Notes: generated from the letters alone by a model not told the origin. Positions 11,658-23,697 are shown, counted from the first letter of the stretch. The stretch: 64,000 nt of DNA from Benincasa hispida (GCF_009727055.1 NC_052355.1:2553526-2617525), one strand, 5' to 3'. Program-made: numbers and translations.

Positions 11658-14198
11658 TATAAAACCCGAACCCTTATTATGTAAGTAAGAGTAAGTAATG
11701 TGATGTTTTCTAGTGAGTTAAATGAAGCCATGTTTTAGGAGGGATAGAGGATGGAAGCAAGAAGAAATAAGTTCATGTGTAGCTAAGTGTAAACCTCGAA
11801 TTCTAAGTTTCCTAAACAAGCATGTTTACCCAAAGGAATGATATATTAAATATCTAATAAGTGAAAATCCATGTTATTTATGGGATTTGTTGAGAAAGGA
11901 AATGAAAAACATGTTAAATAAGGAAACTCACTTATTGGTTTGGCACGTGGCAGTTCATTCTTGAATTCGGGAGGCTGCAGGAAGATTAAAAGGGAAAAGG
12001 AACTTCGAAAGCTTGGTTTTCGGCAATCTACATGAGCAAATTTAGTGAAATCAGTGCTGTTTGAAAGCTGAGCGAATCTAGTTTTTGAGGTTGTCTTGCC
12101 GAAGAAAGATTGCAGAAGAAGAAGAACAAAAAGTGAGGAATTTTCAGAAGAGGCAGAATCGTGGATTAATCAGGGCTTGAGGTGAAGTTTGAAAGCTCTA
12201 ACCAAACTATAATGAAATTTTGGCTGAAATTTTAAGGTTAGAAAGCATGTTTGTAGAAGGAAGTTTCTTTAAATGAGGGTTGGATTTTGAGTTATAAATT
12301 TTTGAATTTGTAACAGAGAAGCTATGCATAAGCAGACAGCTGCTTGGGAAGAACAAGCAAAGAACACATATGGAGAATGAGGATCTCGCTTGTGAAGGAA
12401 ATCTCGCTAATTTTGTGCTGAGGATCTCACTAATGAAGGAAATCTCGCTAATTTTGTGATGAGGATCTCACTCTAGAAGAAAATCTCGCTAGAAATTGGG
12501 CTGAATCTCGTTGGAAAGGTGAGTATCGCTAGGATGAAGGATCTCGCTCATGAGAAGAATGCACTCATGATGAGTATCTCGCTAGTAAAGTTGTCTTTGA
12601 TGATGGAAGTTCCATTAGTAAATGAACTATTTGAGATATTTTGCTAAGAATTCTGAGTAGTTTAACTAGGAATTATGTCCTTTCATGCCAAGAAGAGCTA
12701 GGAGAGGTCGTATAACCCGTTAAGAGGCCAACGAGCTGTGATTGACTATGCGATAATTTAATGTTTTATTGATTTAGAAACTATGATTTCCTAGAAGATA
12801 TTTCTCATGCTAAGTGTTCAAATGAAGTGCCAAGCAACATATGTTTGAAGCTATTTCTCATGCTAAGTAAATCACATTTTCCACAGAAATTGACATGATT
12901 TAAATATGTTATCTTGTCCAAATACTTTCAGCATGTTTTAGTAACTCCGTTTTCATGATGAACTAGTATGATGATTTGAGCACTAAGCCTTATTGTTCAA
13001 CTAAATGTTTGTGACTAGTTATATAATGGATACTGAAAGACAATGAGAAAGTATCCTAGTTAAGTATCTAAGGTACGACGGTATTGATGTACTATGCTTA
13101 AATACCTAAGGTTTTCAAAATACATACATTGGTATTTCTAAACATAATGGAAAGGGATACTGAAGTATCCTAAAGAGTTTTCTATGTTATATTTGAAAAC
13201 TATTCTTTTAATACTTTTCGAGAACTTGATAGCTTAAGTGAGCCGGATACTGAAGGTAAGGAAGGTATCTAATAAATGTACCGAAGGTGTTGACGATACA
13301 TAGAAAAATGTACCGAAGGTTGATGTTGAGGGATTGAGAAAAAGGGTTCTCCCCGACTAAGTTTGACATTGAGGGATTGAGCAAAAGGGTTCTCCCCGAC
13401 TAAGGTTGACGTTGAGGTATTGAGCAAAAGGGTTCTCCCCAACTAAGGTTGATGTTGAGGGATTGAGCAAAAGGGTTCTCCCCGACTAAGGTTGACGTTG
13501 AGGGTTAGATCTAGTAGTTCACTCTCAACTAAGGATAAAAGGGAGGAAGAAGTTTGGGTCTCCTAGGTCATATACCAGCAAAAGGAGGCCGAAGTATGGG
13601 TCTCTTTGCCGGTAACAGATGTTGGGAGCTAGAGCGATGTATGCTCATTCTCAACTAAGGAATAATGATGTTTAATGGTGGTTTTAAAGGTTTTGTGTAC
13701 ACGTTTGCTTGGTACATTTTAGTTCCATTATTATGTTTTCGAGCTTTCAGTTTAAGCATGAGATTTATGTTTTTATTAAGTCACTCACTGGGCTTCTAGC
13801 TCAGTTTTCAAATGTTGTACTTTTTACGTAGCGGTCAGATTCTTCAAAGTTGATCCTACTGCTGCTTGCCACTGAAAAGCCCGACTTGTTCAGAAGAACT
13901 TAGGTTGATGGATTGTTTATGTACACATGTTTCGAGAGGGACTAGGACTTTGTTAGGAATTTTTTGGGCCATTTGTGAATATTTTTCCGTAGATGTTATG
14001 ACATGGCTGTATGCATGTGTTTATGTATCTTTGTAGATTCTTAAGGGAGGCTTGTTGTATGCGTATAGTACTAATGTGTTAAACATGTTTGTATTTAGAT
14101 TAGAAGGCTTTGGTGGTGGGCACTGGCAGTAGGGTTAGTAACTACCACGGTCATATCCTCATCCAGATTAAAAGGGTAATATGGGAGGTGGTGTGACA
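11658..14198 (+). repeat. Gypsy-B 3' LTR
   Basis: It begins tataaaacccgaaccc (TG changed to TA) and ends gtgtgaca, aligning over its whole length with 5279-7958. It is about 140 bases shorter, mostly from fewer minisatellite units (13318-13506). Confidence 0.95.
13318..13506 (+). repeat. 43-bp minisatellite in gypsy-B 3' LTR (about 4 units)
   Basis: Same unit as at 6925-7265, with about four copies instead of eight. The difference arose after insertion or by slippage, since both LTRs are made from one template. Confidence 0.92.
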
Positions 14199-14872
14199 TA
14201 ATAAGTGACGAAGGGACCCACTTTGTGAATCGTATCATTTACAAACTATCGATCAAATACAATGTCCACCATAAGATCGCCACCGCATATCATCCCCAGA
14301 CAAACGGACAAGCCGAGGTTGTTAATAGAGAAATCAAGTCGATTTTAGAGAAGGTGGTGAGTCCATCACGGAAGGATTGGGCCATGAAACTTGACGATGC
14401 ATTGTGGGCATATAGGACTGCTTATAAGACACCCATAGACATGTCACGCTATGTGTTGGTGTTTGGGAAGGCTTGTCATCTACCACTGAAACTAGAGTAT
14501 AAAGCGATGTGGGTAGTTAAGAAGCTTAACTTTGATCTGAAGGCTGCAGGGGAAGAGAGAAAACTTCAGATGCTAGAGCTGGATGAATGGAGATCACAGG
14601 CTTATGAAAATACCAAAATTTACAAAGAATGCAAGAAGCGATGGCATGACAAACGTCTTTTTGAAAAAAATCTCCACGCAGGTCAGAAGGTATTACTGTT
14701 CAATTTTAGGCTACGACTCTTTCCGAGAAAGTTGAAATCGCGTTGGTCCGGACCATTCATAATTAAGGAAGTATTCTCGGATGGAGCGGTAGAATTAACA
14801 AACGAAGATGGGACCAGCACATTTAAGGTAAATGGACAAAGAGTCAAGATGTATCATGGAGGAGATTTGTAA
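14199..14872 (+). pseudogene. Gypsy-A integrase, C-terminal portion
   Basis: Directly after the second taata copy, integrase coding resumes inside the catalytic core. It keeps the phase of the upstream frame that reaches the insertion site. The 215-codon open stretch from 14225 contains [19 protein letters not shown], which includes the third catalytic acidic residue, then [11 protein letters not shown] and a C-terminal region ending in a TAA at 14870. The family's GPY/F-like segment is seen as [11 protein letters not shown]. This stretch is uninterrupted, unlike the rest of gypsy-A pol, but it lacks its N-terminal half because of gypsy-B. Confidence 0.92.
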
Positions 14873-16222
14873 TGCAAGAAAACCTCCGTGGACCTGAGGA
14901 AACAAGAATGAAGAAGAAACGTGTAGTCCCTGCGTTGATAAGCGACACACATTCATTAGGAACGAAGTATATCTTTTTTTTGAGTATCCTTTTGTTATTT
15001 TTCTTTCATGAATCAATCTTAATTTTTTCATGATTACTACTCTTTATAATTGCCAACTCTTTTTTTTTATACCTTTTATCCTCTTGATATTTATCACACT
15101 GATCGTAGTAAACGATTGCAATGGAGCAATGCGGTAACCTCAAAAACGTGACTGGTTCGATCAGCCTATCATAATCAAAGAATTAGCCCACTGCAGGAAA
15201 GGATGCGATAAAAAATGATGTGGGGGACAAAGCAAATTTGGGGGTTGTGTCTCTCCTTGCCTCATCTTATTTCAATTTTGCTCTTCTCGCATTTCAATTT
15301 AATATTGTTGAATTCTACCATTGCATCCTCTTTAGTCTGACTCAATCTTGAATTTTTGATTACTTTATTTGATCGCCGCATCCACCCATTGCCAATTATG
15401 ACTTCAATGATAAAATTCATGCCTTTGTTTCTTACCACATGTATTAGAGTCAGATTAATTTCAGGACAATCGATTCATGAAACATTTCTAAAATTTAGCG
15501 GTCTACCAGCTTTCCTTCAAAACTATTTTTACGAAATTTCCTAAGTCCATCGCATGAGTTATTTCGTCTCTCAGTAATGAGGACATTGCTGTGTATTAAA
15601 TTTGGGGGTTCTAGTAATGTTATTTCCAACCTTGTTACTTTTAGAAATTTGATAGTAAAAAAAAAAAAAAAAAATTAATGTTGAGATCGGATCCTGCTCA
15701 TAGTTGGATGTCTGCATGACACCCGTGGGGGCAGGCCAAAACGAAGGTGAGAATCGTGATCAACCCAGAAACCAAGTGATCGCAACTCCACTGCCAAATA
15801 AAGAGATGGGCATGAGTTTCGACTGAGAAAGAGCGACTTGCTCGTAGTTGGAGGTCTGCATGACACCCATGGAGCAAACCAAAACGAAGGCTAGGCATTC
15901 AAATTAGCACAAGATGACAAAATGAATATATGAATCGCGCAAGGGTCAAAATCAGTTGAACACCTCGGCTTGAGAAAGTTTGAAATAAATCATACGATGT
16001 CCTAGAAACAAGTAAAGTTTTTTTCTTTTTAAGATTAAGCTTGTGGTCCCTAAAGATTAGAAATATTTTATAAAGAGATCAGGATAGAAATTAAGAAGGC
16101 ATTGGTTCATGAAATTTGAATAAGGCATCTTGAGAAGTCTAGGGAGAGTAAAGGCGGTTTAATTTTTAAAGAAAATCTTTAGTTTACGCTTGAGGACAAG
16201 CATTGTTTTAAATTTGGGTGTG
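14873..16222 (+). other. Gypsy-A 3' non-coding region and polypurine tract
   Basis: This 1.35-kb stretch between integrase and the 3' LTR has no supportable gene. It holds a poly-A run (15657-15674). It also holds a diverged direct duplication, about 15696-15745 against 15838-15890, sharing tagttgga.gtctgcatgacaccc. Just before the LTR is aatttgggtgtg, the likely polypurine tract. Confidence 0.7.
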
Positions 16223-17671
16223 TGATAACTGATAGAAATACAAGTTATTACAACTCAAATTAGTAAAACAATGAGAGAAAGCGATGGTAAAATGGGCAAT
16301 ATCATGTCTGAAAGCGCCAAACTAAAAAGAATTGATATCGTTAATGCTCATCGCATAAATGCAGTTAATTTACCTATTTTGTGCAGGTACAATGCGATGG
16401 CGCATATAAAATTGTGATCCAAGGGCACAATGCGACAACGCGCTTAAAGTTGCGATCGTGCGAAGTTTCTCAAAAAGTGACCACATAAAGACCTTGCATC
16501 AAGGCGACAACATAAGAAATCATGATGGAACATAAAGCTGATAACGGTCGATTTCGAATTTAGTTGACAAGCCGTTAAAAAACATACTGTAGCAAGTACA
16601 TTGAACTTTCAGTGACTTTTAAACAGTGCAACAGAGTAAGGAAATTAATGCCGCCCATCATTGCAGCCATTAGTAAGAAAAGCTACTTCACCTTGAAATC
16701 TATAAATACCAAATGCCACTAGAGAGAGGGGACAAACATATATACATAGAGGATGGAGACAACAAGGAGACGAGGTGAAGCCGAGAGAAATCGCTCCCGG
16801 ACAGATCAAGAGACTGCCAGAAAGCAATACAAAGGAGAAAAGGTCAACCCTTGCGAGAGCAAGAATCCACAACTAGAACAGAGTTGAAGTGATAAAGAAC
16901 AGTGTAAAAGGCCACGGGAAGCAGGACATTGCTTACTGGGCTTGTTATTTCTCAAATCCATTTGCTATTTTGTACTCAATACTTTATTTGCAGAAAATGG
17001 AAACTTCATCTCTACTTATGTTCAACCTCTCCACACCATGCATGAGTAGCTAAATTTCTGAATGGGTTGAGAAGTACTTAGCTAGCATGACCTAAGCTAT
17101 GCAATTTATGCGATCATCTTGTCTTATGTATGCGTCATTCATCATTTGGACGTACTTGAGAGAGTAGTCTAAAGATAGAATCTAGTCTTGAGAGAGTCGG
17201 ATTAGATCGCATAAGCAAGAGTAGAAACTTAGAAATAAGTTCTATCCGTTGTTTCTCATACACATCGCATGCATCCTAGAAATAGGAAATGTGGCATTTT
17301 GTATTGAAAAATATACTATTGATATTTGTGTATGGCATGATCGCATATCTTGTACAAAATCTTGGGAAATGATAGCTAAATCCCTTCTCAACCCCTTCAT
17401 CGCATACTTGTTGTAACTCTATGCTTTCTCCACTCTGTGTTCAACTCCGTCGCATAGGAAAATTTAAATCAAAACACCATCCATTTCTTTTTCACCACCG
17501 CAATAGAATCAAAGGTTATGTTGCATATCTATTTAGTAGTCTCTATGTTTGACCCTGGACTTACCAGGAACCTAAGAAGGCTTATAGTTGGGCTTTGTTA
17601 GGAAAACTTGTATGATCATCGCATCTGCATTATCGCATACACACATCATCGCATCATAAATAAATGCATCA
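16223..17671 (+). repeat. Gypsy-A 3' LTR
   Basis: It starts tgataactgatagaaatac and ends in CA at 17671, 1449 bp in all. A TATA box (tataaatacc) lies at 16701. Its last 520 bases match the window start. The same start sequence recurs at 23698 and 63621, so the LTR family is repeated locally. Confidence 0.92.
16701..16710 (+). promoter_or_regulatory. TATA box in gypsy-A LTR
   Basis: The sequence tataaatacc lies about 480 bases into the LTR, where the retrotransposon promoter is expected. Related LTRs have tataaata at 24229 and 63786. Confidence 0.55.
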
Positions 17672-17998
17672 GTTACCCTAGAAGAATGAGAGGTGGTTAC
17701 TTCTATGATCCTAAGGATAATAAGGTATTTGTTTCAACAATCCTCGCGGTAAGATTGTGTTTAGTGAACTTTCCAATGAAATTATTGAACCTTCAACAAG
17801 AGTTGTTGAAGAACCCGATACCTTAACGAGAGTTGTTGAATTTGGATTATCTAGTAGGTTAAATCACCTCAAGTGTTGAGGGAGCCTCAACGTAGTAGGA
17901 GGGTTGCGAACCTGCTTGTTCGTTATATGGGTTTAACAAAAACCCTAGCTAGCGTAGCTAACGGAGATGTTGAGAATAAAGGATCTCATACCGAGAGT
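17672..17998 (+). pseudogene. Copia fragment (integrase end / linker to RT), target of gypsy-A
   Basis: Translation gives MRGGYFYDPKDNKVFVST, matching the GGYFYDP segment of copia-1 (minus strand, near 21960). A decayed linker follows with RRVANLLVRYMGLTKTL. This is the end of integrase and the start of the RT spacer in a Ty1/copia pol gene. The 5' part of that element must lie left of the window, because gypsy-A inserted here. It carries several stops and ends at the copia LTR that starts at 18003. Confidence 0.8.
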
Positions 17999-18002
17999 TC
18001 CA

Positions 18003-19454
18003 TGAGCGTGTTCAAATCGCTCTGATCTCACCGTGACCGAAATATAAAAATATACATTCATCACATACAGTTATGTAAATAAATCTAATTATCGGCATGC
18101 TGCGAACAACAAATTAAAAAAAGGGAAAGAGTTCTATACCAGTTGAAGACTATCTTTAAACTTCAAAACTCTAACGCAGCGGAAACCCTCCAACAGATCT
18201 ACAAACGCTCGACGGGAACGTTAACTGCAGTAGAACAATCAACGTGAACACGAACGCCATAACGGAGACGACACCACCACTAATGAGCATCGGGTATTCT
18301 CGGGGTGAAAACCCAAAGGGTGGGCTTTGGTGAATTTTGTAGAGTATGAAGAACAAACGAGTCGTGTAGGCGATAATCAAGTGGGAAAGAAAAATGTAAT
18401 ATCGTATATCAGAAGTGCTTATCGCATAGAGGAGCTACACGATTGTGTATGAAATTCTGAACAATCGTTTAGGAAACACGTATACGATTGTTTAGTTAAA
18501 TCACGAGATGAACGATCGTTTAGGCGGAGAAGCAACTATCGTATAGGCTCTCGAGCGATCGTTTCACGAAATCTTTTGAGCGGAATAATGAATATCGATT
18601 GCATGTTTGAAAATGAAATTTTTTTAATTTTTAACCCATCGGTTACCATAACCAACGCTGCCCACTAACCCACGCCCGAACGTGGAAAAAGGGATTAATT
18701 AGCATATAATTAATCAATTAATTAATTAATAAATATAATCATATTATATTTATATCCTATAGTTTGATATCACATATCTACTATAGTATTTTCTCCTCTA
18801 CTTGATATAAATCATATTTATATCTAAGTTCCTCCATACAATGTATCTCATACATTTGCCAATTATATCATATATAATTAACCGGTCCAATTATATCATA
18901 TATAATCGAACTTCCTCTTGTCAATTTGAGCATTTCAAATTAACCCAAATACTGGTTCTTGACTTTATCTAAGCTACCCAGGGGACCTAATGAACCTGTG
19001 GCTCGAAGCTCCAACGATACGTGAATAGTTGACTAAACTCTTTAGCCACGAGATCCACCATTCGTTAACTGTCAGGCATTCCACTAAAGATCAACAGCTG
19101 AACTCTTCTTATCACAGATATATTTCTGTGTCCATCGTATATTAGCAATCATGAGTACGATGACCCTTCACAGATGCTCGTAAGTACAGCTGAGCCAAAT
19201 TACCGTTTTTCCCCTATTGTTACATCTCGCACCTTAAGTACCACTGATTTCTCTAATGAATAATACAACATAGTCCAACTATGTGTGAACACCTCTCGGG
19301 TAAGGAGAAGGTGTGTGGCGACACATCGTTCAAACCCCAGAATCAGCCCTTAAGTGAGCCATCTATCTACTTACCCCTGTCTCGGGGAAGCCGTTCGAAT
19401 ATACTGTATAAAACTACAGGACACGAAACTTTAAAGGCATCAAAATCCCAAACA
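18003..19454 (-). repeat. Copia LTR (minus orientation), 3' LTR next to copia-1
   Basis: On the minus strand it starts tgtttgggattttgatgcc at 19454. A polypurine tract of the type ggacaagtgggaga directly precedes it, and it ends in CA at 18003. Its middle matches the copia LTRs at 26138-27107, 28682-30632, 50627-52679 and 53679-54695 (for example the segment acgtgaata.ttgactaaac). A region of repeated acgatcgttt-like motifs lies at about 18430-18600. It is most likely the 3' LTR of copia-1, although the N gap prevents proof. Confidence 0.82.
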
Positions 19455-19481
19455 TCTCCCACTTGTCCTAAGCGAAGTGGG

Positions 19482-20024
19482 NNNNNNNNNNNNNNNNNNN
19501 NNNNNNNNNNNNNNNNNNNNNNNNNNNNNNNNNNNNNNNNNNNNNNNNNNNNNNNNNNNNNNNNNNNNNNNNNNNNNNNNNNNNNNNNNNNNNNNNNNNN
19601 NNNNNNNNNNNNNNNNNNNNNNNNNNNNNNNNNNNNNNNNNNNNNNNNNNNNNNNNNNNNNNNNNNNNNNNNNNNNNNNNNNNNNNNNNNNNNNNNNNNN
19701 NNNNNNNNNNNNNNNNNNNNNNNNNNNNNNNNNNNNNNNNNNNNNNNNNNNNNNNNNNNNNNNNNNNNNNNNNNNNNNNNNNNNNNNNNNNNNNNNNNNN
19801 NNNNNNNNNNNNNNNNNNNNNNNNNNNNNNNNNNNNNNNNNNNNNNNNNNNNNNNNNNNNNNNNNNNNNNNNNNNNNNNNNNNNNNNNNNNNNNNNNNNN
19901 NNNNNNNNNNNNNNNNNNNNNNNNNNNNNNNNNNNNNNNNNNNNNNNNNNNNNNNNNNNNNNNNNNNNNNNNNNNNNNNNNNNNNNNNNNNNNNNNNNNN
20001 NNNNNNNNNNNNNNNNNNNNNNNN
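19482..20024. other. Assembly gap (543 N)
   Basis: Only N bases. Both flanks carry a similar polypurine-tract-like sequence (tctcccacttgtccta at about 19455 and gtcccacttgcccta at about 20086, plus strand). The assembly probably broke on a local duplication of the copia 3' end. Confidence 1.
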
Positions 20025-20118
20025 GGTGTACAAAAAACTAGTACAAAACAATAAACTAGGGCATAAAAGCCTAGTACAAGAAAATGTCCCACTTGCCCTA
20101 GTCCAGCCGCGGGCGATC

Positions 20119-21641
20119 CTATAAACCCATGCTCCGTAGGTGACCCTCAAACACTGTAGCCGTGAGAGCCTTCGTAAACAGGTTAGCAACATTGTGCTCC
20201 AAAGCGATCTGTGTGACAATCACGTCCCTTCGATGCACTATCTCGTGGATCAGATGATACTTCCGCTCTGTGTGTTTGCCACGCTTGTGACTCCTTGGCT
20301 CTTTGGAGTTTGCCACTGCCCCACTATTATCACAATAGCGATTAATGGGCCTAGACATATCTAAAATAACTTCCAGGTCTGTCAAGAACATCCTGAGCTA
20401 GACGGCCTCCATAGCAGCTTCACAAGCCGCTACATACTTCGCCTCCATAGTGGAGTCGGTAATGCACCCCTGCTTAGTGCTTTGCCACACTATAGCTCCC
20501 CTTAAAAGTAAAGACTGACCCTGATGTGGACTTGCAAGAGTTCTTATCAGTCTGAAAGTCAGAATCCGTGTATCCTGTAAGGATCAAATCCCTCGAACCA
20601 TACACGAGCATGTAGTCCCTCGTTCTCCGAAGATACTTGAGGATGTTCTTTACTACAGTCCAGTGACCCTGGCCTGGGTTAGACTGATACTTATATGCCC
20701 AAAGCGTAACAGATGTCTAGACGAGTACAGAGCATCACATACATCAAACTGTCAATGGAAGACGCATATGAGACTTGTCTTATCTTCTCAACCTCTTGAG
20801 GTGTCTTAGGACACTTTCCTTAGACAAAGTGACTCTATGCCGAAATGGCAGTAGGCCCCTCTTGGAGTCCTGATTCGAGTACTTGAGTAACATCTTGTAA
20901 TTGTACGATACCTGAGACAGTGCTAGCACTTTTTTCTTGTGATCCCAAAAGATCTGTATACCTAGAACTAACTTAGCCTCTCTCAAATCTTTCATTTGGA
21001 ATTGGGTCGCTAGCCAGTTCTTAACTGTAGTCAGTAGACCTATATCATTCCCAATGAGTAGGATATCGTCTACATACAACACTAAGAAGATTACTGAAGC
21101 GTTGATGATCTTCTTGTAGACACAAGGTTCATCAACGTTTTCGTCAAAGCCATGCAACTTGATTGCAGTATCAAACTATATGTTTCAAGATTGAGACACC
21201 TATTTTAGTCCATAAATGGACTGATCAGTTTGCAAACCTTTTGCTCTTGACTTGGGCTATAAATCCCTCGGGCTACGCCATATAAATGGTCTCCTCAAGA
21301 TTGCCATTCAGAAAGTCCGTCTTGACTTCTATTTTCCAGATCTCATAATTATAATAAGCTGTAATGGACAGGAGGATGCGAATCGACTTTAACATGGAAA
21401 CAAGCAAGAAAGTCTCCTTATAGTCGACTCCCTCTACCTGGGTATAACTCTTTGTCACAAGTCGAGCCTTGAAGGTCTGTACCTTCCCATTAACACCCCG
21501 TTTGCGCTTGTAGATCCATTTACAACCTATAGGGCGAACCCTATCAGGCTGATCTATAAGATCCCATACTGAGTTGAAGTACATCGACTTCATCTCGAGA
21601 TCCATGGCCTTGACCCATTCATCCTGACCAACATCCTCCAT
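20119..21641 (-). pseudogene. Copia-1 reverse transcriptase and RNase H (broken)
   Basis: RT begins at 21641 with QDEWVKAMDLEMKSMYFNSV and CKWIYKRKRG, family hallmarks. It continues after a shift with FLVLYVDDILLIGND (catalytic YVDD) and FQMKDLREAKLVLGIQI at 21157-20780. RNase H is decayed at 20780-20391 and then clear at 20391-20119, with RYCDNSGAVANSKEP and HNVANLFTKAL. The YVDD centre is intact, but stops at about 20780 and 21200 and several frame changes break the protein. RNase H ends 95 bases before the gap. Confidence 0.9.
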
Positions 21642-21644
21642 TGC

Positions 21645-22905
21645 CTACTTATAAGACAACGGATCCTTAACATCACCATCTACTACCATAGCAAGGATTT
21701 TCGTGAAACCCAGATAGCGAACAGATGAGTTCACAACCCTCCCATTACGTCGAGGTTCCCTCAACTCTTGAGGTGGAACCGACCTACTGGATGAACTTCT
21801 ATCAATAGCTCTTGTTGATGTAGCAGACTCTTCAACAAATCTTGTTGAAGTTTTAGTAGTTTCATTGGAAAGCTCACGCAATAGACTTTGCTTCGTGGAC
21901 TGTGCTTCCTTATATGTTCCTCCTCCAGGAAAATAGCGTTTGTTGAAACAAACACCCTATTTTTCGTCGGATCATAAAAATAACCCCCTCGAGTACCTTT
22001 GGGATAGCCTACAAATAAGCATAACCTCGACCGTGGTTCTAACTTCTTGGGATTAGCCTCAAGCACATGTGTAGGGCAACCCCGAATGTGGAAGTGACGT
22101 AAACTAGCTTTACGCCCATTCCACAACTCCAGAGGTGTTCTTGCAACACTCTTGGAGGGAACATAGTTGAGTATGTACATTGCAGTCTCCACTACGAAAC
22201 CTCAAAACGACTCTGGTAAGGAAGCGTAACTCATCATCGAGTGAAGCATGTCTAACAAGGTCTTATTTCTCCTTTCCGCTACACCATTCTGCTAAGGTGT
22301 ACCCGACGCTAAGAGTTCAAAAACGATTCCATGTTCTATCAAATAGTCCCGAAATGCTGAGTCCAAAAACTCTCTACCTCGATCCGATCGAAATGTTTTA
22401 ATCCGTCTATCTATTGCGTTTTCAACTTCAGCCTTGGATTCTTTGAACTTTTCAAAGGATTCAGACTTCCGTTTCATAAGATAAACATACCCGTACCTTG
22501 AGTAATCATTATAAAACTAATAAAATACTCATAGCCACCTCGAGCTTGCACATTCATAGGGCCACAAAAGTCAGAATATACTAACTCAAGAGGCTCCTTG
22601 GCTCTAGAACCTTTTCCAATAAAAGGTCGTTTAGTCATCTTACCCTCAAGGCAAGATTCGCACACTGGCAAAGAATTTTCTTCTAACTCACTTAGAAGTC
22701 CATTCTTCACCAATCTCTCAATCCTATTGAGATTGATGTGCCCTAAACGTAGATTCCAAAGTTGGGCATTTTCTTTTGGAGAAATTCGTCGACGTTTTGA
22801 TTGAGTTATGGCAGTTCTGAACATTTCAGTATTATGTAGGGAATAAATGGTTAACGAGCACATATAAATTCGATTCCAGATTGGCTGTGCAAATAAAAAC
22901 ACCAT
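21645..22905 (-). pseudogene. Copia-1 integrase (broken)
   Basis: The zinc-binding domain reads NAQLWNLRLGHINLNRIERL and then CESCLEGKMTKRPF. The first histidine of the HHCC motif (normally LWHLRLGH) is an asparagine. The core begins VYSDFCGPM with the first catalytic Asp. After a frame change, TFRSDRGREF at 22477-22292 carries the second. The C-terminal part at 22192-21761 contains TPLELWNGRKASLRHFHI and the family marker GGYFYDP. Integrase would insert element cDNA. A stop near 22290 and two shifts disable it. Confidence 0.9.
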
Positions 22906-23697
22906 CTTTATGAATAAACGTTTTATTCACATCAAAAGAGACAAAATATTTACATTGCAATAAACACTTTATAGAAATAAGGTTCCTCTTTAGTTCAGGA
23001 ACAATATATACATAATTTAAAACAAGAAACATATTCTGTAAAGCTAACTGGAGTCCTCCTACTGCCATAGCTGAGAAGATGTGCCCAGTGCCTACTCGCA
23101 TTGTCATCTCACTAGCCTCCAGCTGTCGCCAAGATCTAATCCCCTAAAAGAACAAACATGATTAGTGGCGTCTGAATCAACTATCCAGGCAGAATCATCA
23201 TTTTCCACTAAATAAGTTTCAAGCACAAGTAAATCACATTTACCTTTATCGGCCTTGGCCTTAGTCTTGGCTGCTTTCTTCTATTTCAGATACTGAAGAT
23301 AGTTTCTTTTCCAGTGTCCATTTTGGTTGCAATAGAAACACTTTCCCTTAGAAACTTGTGGACGTCTCCTTGGGGCGACAGGCGGTGGGTTAGCAAGCGC
23401 CTTCCCTTTTCCCTTACCACCCTTATTCTTCTTCCCCTTTGCAGAGTTAGAAGTAGAAGGTGCAGACTTGATTCCTGAGGTCGAACCTCTATGGAACGTC
23501 CTAGAGGATGAAGCAACATTTGCCTCACCCTTTTGCATCTCCTTACTTTTCAGTAAAGATTGGTATGTCTGCAACTCGTTGAGGAGAGTTGTAAGGTTAT
23601 ACTTCTCTTTGTTAAGAATCACACTGCTAACAAAGTGCAGGAAGCTCTCCGGCAAAGATTGCAGGATTATGCTAACCGAGCTGCCCTCATCGATGGT
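22832..23697 (-). pseudogene. Copia-1 gag C-terminus and protease (broken, truncated by gypsy-C)
   Basis: The gag part at 23697-23281 contains ESFLHFVSSVILNKEKYNL and KEMQKGEANVASSS, a basic glycine/lysine stretch, and the knuckle CFYCNQNGHWKRNY, whose final cysteine is a tyrosine. The protease region around 23200-22840 has the family-typical end YIVPELKRNLISIKCL. The active-site region near 23180 reads AWIVDSDATNH-like sequence with a stop close by. The upstream end is cut exactly where the gypsy-C LTR starts, so the N-terminal half of gag is missing. Confidence 0.85.

Larger units (their letters stand above)
5279..14198 (+). mobile_element. Gypsy-B: nested Ty3/gypsy element with large LTRs
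   Basis: Two LTRs of about 2.6 kb (5279-7958 and 11658-14198) enclose a 3.7-kb internal region. It has a degenerate tRNA-iMet primer site, a gag knuckle, protease and RT, and a polypurine tract before the 3' LTR. It lies inside the integrase of gypsy-A with a perfect 5-bp target duplication. RT motifs and LTR style suggest the Tekay/Del chromovirus branch (inference). RNase H and integrase are missing, and an LTR-like stretch occupies their place. The element is therefore non-autonomous. Confidence 0.93.
1..17671 (+). mobile_element. Gypsy-A: Ty3/gypsy LTR retrotransposon, interrupted by gypsy-B
   Basis: The first 521 bases match 17152-17671 almost base for base, so they are the 3' third of the 5' LTR and the 3' end of the 3' LTR. 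Between them, in order, are a tRNA-Asp-type primer site, gag, protease, reverse transcriptase, RNase H and integrase, the Ty3/gypsy order. The RT motif FMDDFSVYG and the tRNA-Asp primer site are typical of the Athila/Tat branch; the branch assignment is inference. Integrase is split by gypsy-B (5279-14198). The coding frames carry many stops, so the element is dead. It inserted into a copia element whose remnant follows at 17672. Confidence 0.9.
20025..23697 (-). mobile_element. Copia-1: Ty1/copia internal region, minus strand, gag end truncated
   Basis: Reading the minus strand from 23697 down gives gag with a zinc knuckle, protease, integrase, RT and RNase H, the Ty1/copia order. It then reaches a polypurine tract beside the N gap. 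The gag start is missing because gypsy-C begins at 23698. The 5' LTR is not seen. All domains contain stops or shifts. It belongs to the same family as the fragments at 17672-17998 and 27108-28681. Confidence 0.9.

Noticed and set aside
15675..15898. Minus-strand frames of 63-66 aa
   Set aside because: They arise from a local direct duplication in the gypsy-A non-coding region. No recognisable domain.
19281..20219. Long frames over the N block (215-259 aa)
   Set aside because: They are mostly unknown residues. The flanks are LTR and RNase H sequence on the other strand, not a gene.
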